Positions 55,867-63,198 of a stretch of 64,000 bases of DNA are shown here, in pieces; within the stretch, counting starts at the first letter, position 1; the number at the start of each line of letters is the position of its first letter. The position numbers and the translations under genes were made by a program. Source of the stretch: Pseudoalteromonas luteoviolacea S2607 (GTDB taxonomy: Bacteria; Pseudomonadota; Gammaproteobacteria; Enterobacterales; Alteromonadaceae); NCBI RefSeq assembly GCF_001625575.1, contig NZ_AUXV01000019.1:124001-188000 (forward strand), given 5' to 3'. The notes under the pieces were generated by a model, which was not told the origin of the DNA, did not search any database, and saw only the letters and a list, made by a program, of their open reading frames with translations.

Positions 55867-56698
55867 GCGTACTCCATGTTGCAGGTGCGATAGCTCTGGC
55901 ATGATCCAGCTCTGCCATCAACTCTGAAAATGGCGGGAAATTGTCGTCTCGCTCTATCATGGTATTTATTGGGCCGCGAGTTTTGGCAAAGTTTTCAAAC
56001 AGGCGCCACACATGATCGCAGATCGGTTGATCGTGTGTATCTATGATGTGGCTACCAAAATCGCTATGCCCGGCCAAATGGATTTGTGCAATGGCTTTTT
56101 GTGGAATCGCATCAAGAAACGTCTCTGGTTCAAATTCATGATTTCGAGCACTCACATAGATATTGTTAATATCTAATAAGTAACGACAATCTGTTTTACT
56201 GTGCAGCTCAGATAGAAATTCCCATTCGCTCATCTGGGATGCTTGGTAGGTTAAATAGCTTGACACATTCTCAAGTATCAATGGCCTTTGTAAATAGTCT
56301 TGAACAATGTTCAAACGCTGTGCCAGATGGTTGAGTGCCTCTTCGGTATATGGCATTGGAAGCAGGTCATGACTATTAAAATCACCTAAAGATGAAAAAC
56401 AGAGATGATCTGAAATCCATAAGGGTTGAACCCTATCTATGGTTTTTTTAAGATTGTCTAAATAGTCAAAATTGATATCAGAGGTACTACCAATTGACAT
56501 AGAGACACCGTGCATCACTATGGGGTATTGCTCTTTAATTTGATCTAAGAAATGCCAAGGCTTGCCACCGTCAACAAAGTAGTTTTCTGAGATTATTTCG
56601 AACCAGTCGACATTGGGTTGTGTTGCTAAAATCTCTTCAAAGTAACAGGTACGTAAACCAAGACCAAATCCAATATATGGGTGGGGTGTATTACTCAA
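55853..56698 (-). CDS. DUF692 multinuclear iron oxidase (MNIO), BufB/HvfB-like
   Basis: A 281-residue TIM-barrel enzyme. DUF692 marks: GFGLGLRTCYFEEIL, WFEIISENYFVDGG, MHGVSMSIGS, ISDHLCFSS, LILENVSSYLTY, LLDINNIYVSARN and IAQIHLAGHSD, giving the His, Asp, Glu and Asn ligands of the two- or three-iron centre. Characterised relatives modify Cys residues of ribosomal peptides, for example to oxazolone/thioamide (MbnB) or thiooxazole (BufB). The Cys-rich precursor is encoded immediately upstream, so its Cys are the likely substrate. Confidence 0.92.
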   Translation of the reverse strand: MSNTPHPYIGFGLGLRTCYFEEILATQPNVDWFEIISENYFVDGGKPWHFLDQIKEQYPIVMHGVSMSIGSTSDINFDYLDNLKKTIDRVQPLWISDHLCFSSLGDFNSHDLLPMPYTEEALNHLAQRLNIVQDYLQRPLILENVSSYLTYQASQMSEWEFLSELHSKTDCRYLLDINNIYVSARNHEFEPETFLDAIPQKAIAQIHLAGHSDFGSHIIDTHDQPICDHVWRLFENFAKTRGPINTMIERDDNFPPFSELMAELDHARAIAPATWSTHDFA

Positions 56699-56762
56699 TA
56701 TTTACTCGCTATTATCAGGTTTGGGTGGCACTAACTCTTAGAGTTGAGCCACCCTAGAAATA

Positions 56763-57227
56763 TTAACTGCCTACTTTGCCACCAATATCTTTACAAGCTT
56801 TCGCTGGCATATTTACAAACCCAGTACCTTTGCACGATGCTTGTGCTGCACACGCATTGTTTGCTGTTTTACAATCGTTGTGTCCACCACAAATATTGAC
56901 ATCATGACAGTGTACTAAGTCTGCTTTAGCAATACTGCCCACCCAATCATCTTTGCGCTTTCCGCCAACATCTGCGCAAGCCTTTGAAGGCATACCAACA
57001 AACCCAGTGCCTTTGCACGAAGCATGTCCTGCACAGGCATTGCTTGCTGTTTTACAGTCATTGTGACCACCACAAACATTCACGTCGTAGCAGTGGACTA
57101 AGTCAGTTTTTGCTCCGCCAGCATTTGCTGAGCTCGCATTGCTAGTTGCACCAGAGTCACTTGTTGAATTACAGCCAACAAGTCCCGCAACCATCATTGC
57201 CATAGCGGCGCCTGTTAATGCTTTCAT
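56763..57227 (-). CDS. Cys-rich bufferin-like RiPP precursor with duplicated core
   Basis: 154 residues from the ATG at 57227 (GAGGAAAA upstream). The signal peptide [19 protein letters not shown] ends like a lipobox (LVGC, Cys19). After a Ser/Ala/Gly linker come two tandem copies of one 61-residue unit with six Cys each: Cys46, 52, 58, 65, 71, 84 and Cys107, 113, 119, 126, 132, 145. The unit reads [24 protein letters not shown]. This resembles BufA2-type precursors, which bind copper after MNIO modification. Followed by DUF692 and DUF2063 genes. Metal and modification are inferred. The upstream stretch 57228-57667 has no gene. Confidence 0.85.
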   Translation of the reverse strand: MKALTGAAMAMMVAGLVGCNSTSDSGATSNASSANAGGAKTDLVHCYDVNVCGGHNDCKTASNACAGHASCKGTGFVGMPSKACADVGGKRKDDWVGSIAKADLVHCHDVNICGGHNDCKTANNACAAQASCKGTGFVNMPAKACKDIGGKVGS

Positions 57228-57667
57228 TGTATTTTCCTCGTGTTTTTGGTTATGCCAAAGTTGTGAGTCGTGCTGGTGTCTGTGCTTTATCACAGTTGTT
57301 AACCAGACTACTCCTTTTTATTGGCTTTTTTTGCAAATGCGCGCGATACAAAAAAAGCAATTTTATTGCGCTCCGGACGACTTGCTGAAAAAGACCTTGT
57401 GAGTCGCAGAATAATTTCAGTGTAGACGAAAATTTTATATTTAGGACAACTTGATTGCTTTTGAAATTAGCCTTAACTACTGCTTTTACTTCAATTATTG
57501 TTTTGTAATTAACAATTCTAGTAGCCATAGAAAAGTGGGGGGAAAGAGTGTGTAAAAGGATTAAAATAGAGAAAGAGCGCACTCTTTTAGAGATGCTTTG
57601 TTTGATTAAAAAGTGTGTATGAACCCTCTATTCTTTTTTGTTCATCTTAAAACAAAGCAATACAGCA
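57228..57667. other. Intergenic stretch upstream of the bufferin-like operon
   Basis: 440 bases with no convincing gene. It must contain the operon promoter (minus strand). A plus/minus hairpin (57543-57552 with 57578-57587, one G-T pair) and the GNAT terminator at its right edge are the only structures noted. No clear metal-regulator box recognised. Confidence 0.45.
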
Positions 57668-57682
57668 CTATTTCGCTGTATT
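57659..57682 (-). terminator. Hairpin at the end of the GNAT gene
   Basis: AATACAGC (57659-57666) pairs with GCTGTATT (57675-57682) across the stop codon at 57668; the minus strand continues GCTTTGTTTT. Probable intrinsic terminator. Confidence 0.6.
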
Positions 57683-58144
57683 GACTTTCATTTCCAATAA
57701 TGAAGGCTCGAATCCTAGTTTTTGATAGGCATTGATAGCGGCTTGATTGTCGTTGTAAACATCCAAATAAAAATCATAAATGCCTTTTGATTCAGCCCAT
57801 GCCATCAAGTATTGAATGACTTTTTGGTTTAAGGCTTGCCCGCGAAACTCTGGACTGACATACATAAAGCCTAGGTATCCGTGTTTGCTATGAGTTAGCG
57901 ATGGTTTTGATTGCCTTATCTGAACATAGCCAGTTGCGATGATTGCGTCTTTATGTTCAGCAACCACAACCTGAGCGTTTTGATTGGTCAACAGGTCGTC
58001 CAAATCGTAGTAGTGGGCAGCTGTTTTTATTTGCGCGTTGTATGGCCTCTCCGCTTCGACAACGGCTTGCTCTAAATGTAATAAACTGGCTTTGTCTTTA
58101 ATCGTTGCAGCTCTAACGTGAATTTCTTTTGTGAGAATGGTCAT
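57668..58144 (-). CDS. GNAT family N-acetyltransferase
   Basis: A 158-residue acetyltransferase with the acetyl-CoA loop in YVSPEFRGQALNQKVIQYL (about 102-120) and the C-terminal NQAAINAYQKLGFEP motif. The start HVRAATIKDKASLLHLE is typical. Substrate unknown. It is a separate unit upstream (in genome order) of the bufferin-like operon, ending with its own hairpin. Confidence 0.85.
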   Translation of the reverse strand: MTILTKEIHVRAATIKDKASLLHLEQAVVEAERPYNAQIKTAAHYYDLDDLLTNQNAQVVVAEHKDAIIATGYVQIRQSKPSLTHSKHGYLGFMYVSPEFRGQALNQKVIQYLMAWAESKGIYDFYLDVYNDNQAAINAYQKLGFEPSLLEMKVNTAK

Positions 58145-58408
58145 TATAACTTATTGTCTTGTTTTCATTATAGGGTCTTATTTACGTTCCTTTATCTTAA
58201 TAGAAACTAGCCTGAAAAATCACCCCCTCATTCGTTACGTTAAAGTGGATTTAGTGTCATCTACTTGAAATGCATTTTGACATTGTCGCGGGTTCTTAGC
58301 TTTCAAAACGTCATGTGAACTACATATTTGTGCTGTACATTTATTGTGCATTAAAAGTGCAAAGTCGTACTCACAAATAACGATTATCATAAAAATTAAA
58401 GGAATATC

Positions 58409-58750
58409 ATGAAATCTTTGACTAAAAAATTAGCTTTCGCAGCTGTTGCTGTGGCCTCATCATTCGGTGCTTCTGCTGCAACGTCTTGTGTCGCTGAAAT
58501 TCACAGTGTGACAAACACCTCTCGTGGTGTCGTCGTTAAAGCTTACAATCCGACAACTTGGCGTTCGTATGATACGCTGACAATTTCTTATCAAGATCCA
58601 AACTTGGGTTCTATGCTTGATAAGCTTACGACCGCAAACAACTTTCAACTCAAAGTCCGTATCTATATTTTAGAAGAGTTTGATGGCGACGATGCACGTT
58701 CATGTACAGATGGGGTTGCAGATTATATTGGTTCTGTTCACTCTGCATAA
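58409..58750 (+). CDS. Small exported protein, unknown
   Basis: A 113-residue protein with a clear signal peptide (MKSLTKKLAFAAVAVASSFGASA, cleavage near residue 24) and a beta-rich mature part containing two Cys (SCVAEIH and RSCTDGV) likely joined as a disulphide. AAAGGAA precedes the ATG. No family recognised. Probably periplasmic or secreted. Confidence 0.65.
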   Translation: MKSLTKKLAFAAVAVASSFGASAATSCVAEIHSVTNTSRGVVVKAYNPTTWRSYDTLTISYQDPNLGSMLDKLTTANNFQLKVRIYILEEFDGDDARSCTDGVADYIGSVHSA

Positions 58751-58771
58751 TACAAAATAGTCAGTGTCAGG

Positions 58772-58806
58772 GCGTATTCAAACTTAGGCTTTGGATACGC
58801 TCTATT
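58772..58806 (+). terminator. Hairpin after the small exported protein
   Basis: GCGTATTCAAA (58772-58782) pairs with TTTGGATACGC (58790-58800) with one wobble pair, loop of seven, then TCTATTG. A plausible terminator. Confidence 0.55.
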
Positions 58807-58963
58807 GTCAAATTGGTCTAAATTCGCAATAAGGCTGAAAGTTTTACCGATTAACTTTTGCTGGAAATAACAAATTAGCCAACCAAGGTGACGTAACTTG
58901 TACGCGGACCTTGTCTTGGTGAACCGCTGAGCAATGATTGAATGCGTCAGAGGCTAACCCTAA

Positions 58964-59517
58964 CCCAGATTAGTCCCCAAGGAGTCACATTTATTTGTTG
59001 ATGAATTAGCTAAAGTGATAAAACCAGAAGACCGTGCAAGTATAGGCAGGCTTCAGTATTACAAACGTAAAAAAGCGTATGCAGAAGCACTTCAGTTGTT
59101 GAATAACGCACCAGACATCATTAAAAAGATCCAATTTATATCCTTGAGAAAAGTTTAATTCACTTGGCAGTAGGTGACTACTTAGCTGTATGGCGTGGCA
59201 TTTATGATTTGTTTTATTTGGGTGGAGAAGACTTTATAAATTACGTCTTTGCTGCACAGCTTGCAATTAACATGAAAGAATTTGAACATGCTGTTGAGAT
59301 TTTTAGGGTGGCAGAAGAAAAGTATGAAGTAAACTTGCTCACGCAAGGTTTGACTGAATTGGATGATGAGGCTGAGTTTGTTAATTCGGCAGCGTTCAAA
59401 AAGTGGCACGGTAACAGCAAATTCCACAGTATCGACTTTAAATCTCACAACGTAAATAGTGTCGAGCTTCACCGCTCGACCTATAAATCTATCTTTTATG
59501 CGTACTTTTTCATTTAA
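58964..59517 (+). pseudogene. Frameshifted helical-repeat gene remnant
   Basis: Reading from 58964 gives a frame with no start codon (LVPKESHLFVDELAKVIK, RLQYYKRKKAYAEALQLLNNAPDIIKK) that runs off into a stop near 59158. In the next frame the sense continues seamlessly as DPIYILEKSLIHLAVGDYLAVWRGIYDLF and on to 59517. The change falls in the run of five A at 59123-59127; one extra A would restore the frame. The protein pattern is TPR-like (AYAEALQLL, HAVEIFRVAEEKY). The 5' end is missing too, so it is a decayed gene unless the base is a sequencing error. Confidence 0.6.
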
Positions 59518-59641
59518 GTAGACTATCCTCAATAATGTTCTTACTCTAAATATGAACTCGGTAAATTGTGCTTGGTGATTAAATAGCTGAGGCTTTTTAG
59601 TGTTCAAAGAACTATGGTTAATTAATTTAAGGAACGAAGCA

Positions 59642-59812
59642 ATGAAACTAGTGATCAATAAAAAAAAGATGAAAAACCTTTCTCTTGAAAACAAGTCTTT
59701 ACCAGTAAAAAATACGCCACAGATCGGTGGTGCTACGGGCTATAACTCTTTTGATATTTGCCCAACATACGATGCGAGATGTACCAGTAATTATTTATCA
59801 AAAGCTTGTTAA
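59642..59812 (+). CDS. Candidate ribosomal peptide precursor with double-glycine leader
   Basis: 56 residues from the ATG at 59642, with AAGGAAC seven bases upstream. The leader is basic and Leu/Ser-rich (KLVINKKKMKNLSLENKSLP), followed by TPQIGG (Gly29-Gly30), a typical double-glycine cleavage site. The predicted core of 26 residues has Cys40, Cys47 and Cys56, several Ser/Thr and Tyr. This is the shape of precursors of lanthipeptide-like or bacteriocin-like products, but no modifying enzyme or peptidase transporter is near. Too small for homology judgement by eye. Confidence 0.55.
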   Translation: MKLVINKKKMKNLSLENKSLPVKNTPQIGGATGYNSFDICPTYDARCTSNYLSKAC

Positions 59813-60165
59813 GTGACAGATATAATTGGATTTTAATTACTGTTAACTGGCGCGTTATAGAAATATGATGTGCCAGCAATGGCTTATTTTTTCTAACAGA
59901 GGCATGTGGGTGACATCTAGACTTCTTTAAAGCCTCTATCTTTTTATTTTCCTCACTGTATTGAGTAGTTTATTACGCAGCTTTTTTTGTTTGTTTCTTT
60001 CTCGCTTAAGTATGAATAAATTCATCATCAGCTGCGTGTAAAATGCATTTTTTCGTTATTACGATTGGTCAAAACAATTATTTTCTAAGTCGCTATTTAA
60101 CTTGAAAGCGCTATTTACATGGTATATGCATTTAAAATATATATATATACCAAAGGATAATTTTT

Positions 60166-60175
60166 GGAACGTTCC
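60166..60175. promoter_or_regulatory. GGAACGTTCC palindrome, copy 1
   Basis: Perfect 10-base palindrome within TTTTGGAACGTTCCTATTGG. The central CG and length suit a LacI-family operator. Lies about 137 bases before the receptor start. Confidence 0.5.
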
Positions 60176-60286
60176 TATTGGTGCTTAAATAACAATAAGC
60201 ACTGCTGAATTAGTTATGCTGTGCAGCCGTCAAGTAGTGGGATTCCCAAAAAATAGAATATTAGAAGGGATTTTCATTGCTGATTT

Positions 60287-60296
60287 GGAACGTTCC
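60287..60296. promoter_or_regulatory. GGAACGTTCC palindrome, copy 2
   Basis: Identical core within GATTTGGAACGTTCCGGTG, 121 bases downstream of copy 1 and 15 bases before the start codon, so a bound protein would also cover the ribosome site region of the transcript template. Two identical copies make a looping repressor plausible. Confidence 0.5.
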
Positions 60297-60311
60297 GGTG
60301 AGAGAAGAAAA

Positions 60312-63122
60312 ATGAAGAAAACATCATTCTTATACAACTTGATATCCTTAGCTATATTTAGTTCATTTGCGCCTTATGAAGCACAGGCAAATGAGAATGC
60401 AGAAGACAACGAAGTTGAGAAAATAGTCGTTACAGGGTCACGCATAGCACGAACAAATCTAGTTTCAGCTGGTGCCGTTACTGTAATAGACAAAGAGGCC
60501 ATTAAAGCGAGCCCTTATAAAAACATTGGTGATATTTTACAAACGATGACGGTATCGCAACCTACTGAAAACTCGCTGAGTGCAAATGGGAGTGGGGCGG
60601 TCAGGTTTAACCTGCGGGGGATAGGCACGAACAGAACCCTCGTATTATTGAATAGCAAACGTTTACCATATGGTGGTAAAGGGGCAGACTCTTCTGTGGA
60701 CCTTGGTGCAATTCCTACCAGCATTGTTGAACGTGTCGAAGTACTGATGGATGGTGCATCTGCGATTTACGGCTCAGATGCGATTGCTGGGGTAGTGAAT
60801 ATTATCACCAAGAAAGACTTTGATGGGTTAGAAGTGAGTGCCAGTTATGGCAATAATACCGACTTTGATGGTGCAAAAAAGCACATTGAGATGGTATCTG
60901 GCTTTGCAGCAGATAAAGGCAGTGTCACTTTTTCGGCAAGCTATTCTGAAGATGATGTGATTCACTCTAAAGACATTCCTTTTTCTGAAGCACCAGTTGC
61001 ATTACAAAATGATGGTTCACTGTTACCTGATGGCAGTTATTGGTTGCCTTGGACAGCGGTGACAGATCCAGAGGGTAGACGACTTACTCAGGGCCCTGAT
61101 TACGGCGAGTTTCATGAATATACAAGTGCAGATTCGTACAACTATTTTGAGCAGTCTTTTCTTCAGCAGCCTACAGAAGTCTATAGTATGTCGGCTTTTG
61201 CTAACTATGATGTCGGCCAAGCGTTTAAATCAGAGAATGTGGTTCTCGACTTTGAAGTCTTATATACACACAGAAATAACGATTCAAACTCAGCTGCGCA
61301 GCCTTTGATACCTTGGATAGGGGGTTATGACGACATTCCAATCTCAAAGGATAATTACTACAACCAGAAATTTGGTCCAAAAGATGCCAATGGTCAAAGC
61401 TATGACATTTACAAATGGTCCAAGCGAATGAACGAATTTGGCCCTCGTCAAAGTCGGTTCGATGCAAACCAATTCCACATTGCCCTTGGGTTAAGTGGTG
61501 ACTTTGATGACGTATGGTCTTGGCAGACAGGCTACACTTTTGGCCGTTATGAAAGCCAAGAAACACGAGAAGGTGTATTTAACTGGGCGCGTGTAAGAGA
61601 AGCCGTAGGTCCAACACATTTCGACGAAAGCGGAACTCTGAGATGTGGCACAGGTCCTGAGGTGGTTAAATTTATTTCGTCAACGTGTGTTCCGTTAAAT
61701 ATATTTTTGCAGCCTGGACAAACTCAGCCAGAAGGCGCTATGGAATACGTGTCAGGTGATTGGGCAAATGTCAGTTATGGCTACTCATCAATTAAAACGG
61801 CAACGTTTGATGTAACAGGCACCGTGATGACGCTACCTGCGGGTGAAGTAGGAATTGCATCGGGTGTTAGCTATATGGAATTGGAAGGATTAAAGCAAAC
61901 CGACAGTAATGCCGTTCATGCGATGACTACTGATGGTAATGGTAGGCCAACCGGTGGTGGCTACAATGTTTCAGAAGCGTACATTGAGTTAAATATTCCC
62001 CTCCTTTCTGATGTCGCTTTTGCAGACTCGCTAGAGTTGAACCTTGCCAGTCGATATTCAAATTACAGTACAGGTGCTGGTAACACAACAAACTCTAAGG
62101 CGTCTATTTTCTGGACGGTGAACGAAGACTTTAGCGTGCGTTCAACCATTAGCCAAGCATTTAGGGCTGCCAACATTCAGGAGCTATTTAAAGGGCAATT
62201 GCCTTCATTTGAGAATGGTACGGATCCATGTAAAACAGGTGCTGACGGCCCTATTAGGCCATTGACCCAAGAACATGATAGTGGGTGTTTAAAAACAGGT
62301 GCTCCAGCTTCTGGCTTTAGAGATGGATTAGACATGATCCGAACGAATACTGGTGGTAACCCAGATCTTGAGCCTGAAACAGCAGTGATCAAGACGCTTG
62401 GTCTGGTATTTACTCCGCAGGCTCTTGACGGTTTCTCTCTGACATTCGACTACTACGATATTGAACTTGAAAATACGATCTCGACTTTTAGGGCCCAAAG
62501 AAAGATAGAGCTGTGTAATGAAACAGGTGATTTCTGTGATGATATACACCGTTACCAATCAGGGCCATTAAAAGGTGTTTTACTGGGTGTAGATACTTAC
62601 AATGAAAACTTAAATGCGTCCCACTATCGAGGTGTTGATAGTGAAGCATTCTACAAGTTTAGAACCTCACAATATGGCGACTTTAGAGTTGGCGTGAACT
62701 GGCACCGTGCGCTCAAACACGAGATCAGTATCTTTGATGGTGGCGTGACTGATTATGTAGGTACCGATTCTAGTAATGGTGGGTTCCAGCCCAAGAATAA
62801 GATGAATTTCAGCGTTAATTGGCAGTATGACAATATCTCTGCGAACTGGTTTACGTATTATTTAGGTGAAGCAGAAACAGACGGTCGCCCTGAGCAAGGT
62901 GAGCCAACCAAGCACACTATTGATGGTTGGTCATACTCGAATCTAAATGTGAATTACATCGCTTCAGATCAATGGGAATATGCATTAGGTATTAATAATG
63001 TGTTCAACACCGAACCACGGAGAGTAATGCGCAGATCAGCAGGAAACACGAACTCAATCGGTGCATATAGTGCCGCTTTCTTGGGCACGACGTTTTATAT
63101 TCGTGCTAAGTACACCTTTTAA
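60312..63122 (+). CDS. TonB-dependent outer-membrane receptor
   Basis: About 936 residues from the ATG at 60312; a longer frame to 60216 has no signal sequence and spans an operator-like palindrome. Signal peptide to about residue 26 (EAQA). Plug domain: VVTGSRIARTNLVSAG, LRGIGTNRTLVLLNSKRLPYGG, IPTSIVERVEVLMDGASAIYGSDAIAGVVNIIT. The barrel follows and ends in IRAKYTF. Related to receptor 1 in architecture but not a close copy. Ligand unknown; the LacI-like palindromes suggest a carbohydrate. It ends before a terminator and a convergent hydrolase. Confidence 0.93.
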   Translation: MKKTSFLYNLISLAIFSSFAPYEAQANENAEDNEVEKIVVTGSRIARTNLVSAGAVTVIDKEAIKASPYKNIGDILQTMTVSQPTENSLSANGSGAVRFNLRGIGTNRTLVLLNSKRLPYGGKGADSSVDLGAIPTSIVERVEVLMDGASAIYGSDAIAGVVNIITKKDFDGLEVSASYGNNTDFDGAKKHIEMVSGFAADKGSVTFSASYSEDDVIHSKDIPFSEAPVALQNDGSLLPDGSYWLPWTAVTDPEGRRLTQGPDYGEFHEYTSADSYNYFEQSFLQQPTEVYSMSAFANYDVGQAFKSENVVLDFEVLYTHRNNDSNSAAQPLIPWIGGYDDIPISKDNYYNQKFGPKDANGQSYDIYKWSKRMNEFGPRQSRFDANQFHIALGLSGDFDDVWSWQTGYTFGRYESQETREGVFNWARVREAVGPTHFDESGTLRCGTGPEVVKFISSTCVPLNIFLQPGQTQPEGAMEYVSGDWANVSYGYSSIKTATFDVTGTVMTLPAGEVGIASGVSYMELEGLKQTDSNAVHAMTTDGNGRPTGGGYNVSEAYIELNIPLLSDVAFADSLELNLASRYSNYSTGAGNTTNSKASIFWTVNEDFSVRSTISQAFRAANIQELFKGQLPSFENGTDPCKTGADGPIRPLTQEHDSGCLKTGAPASGFRDGLDMIRTNTGGNPDLEPETAVIKTLGLVFTPQALDGFSLTFDYYDIELENTISTFRAQRKIELCNETGDFCDDIHRYQSGPLKGVLLGVDTYNENLNASHYRGVDSEAFYKFRTSQYGDFRVGVNWHRALKHEISIFDGGVTDYVGTDSSNGGFQPKNKMNFSVNWQYDNISANWFTYYLGEAETDGRPEQGEPTKHTIDGWSYSNLNVNYIASDQWEYALGINNVFNTEPRRVMRRSAGNTNSIGAYSAAFLGTTFYIRAKYTF

Positions 63123-63148
63123 ATTATTTTAAGAGCTCCCTGAATGAA

Positions 63149-63187
63149 GCGCGCAAGGCAGTTTGCCTAGCGCGCATCATTGTTTTT
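63149..63187 (+). terminator. Terminator after TonB receptor 2
   Basis: GCGCGC (63149-63154) pairs with 63170-63175, an inner AGGC/GCCT stem adds four pairs beyond an A-A mismatch, and TTTTTT follows at about 63181-63187. Confidence 0.75.
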
Positions 63188-63198
63188 TACATAGTGGT

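Larger units (their letters stand above)
59813..60311. other. Intergenic stretch upstream of TonB receptor 2
   Basis: 499 bases with no gene called. It contains AT-rich sequence with a TA repeat (60139-60150), a possible promoter region near 60110-60150, and the two GGAACGTTCC palindromes listed separately. Confidence 0.5.

Noticed and set aside
56763..57227. Precursor interpreted as a plain metallothionein
   Set aside because: The signal peptide and immediate DUF692/DUF2063 neighbours fit a modified exported peptide better.
58964..59517. Programmed ribosomal frameshift as explanation for the split frame
   Set aside because: The A-run is only five long, there is no start codon upstream and no stimulatory structure seen; decay or sequencing error is simpler.
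60139..60150. TA dinucleotide run before TonB receptor 2 as a phase-variation repeat
   Set aside because: Only about six units and not in a coding or core-promoter position that I can define.
39781..63122. The two TonB receptors as a recent duplication
   Set aside because: They share the plug architecture but differ widely in barrel sequence and length; they are paralogues of a large family, not a local duplication.
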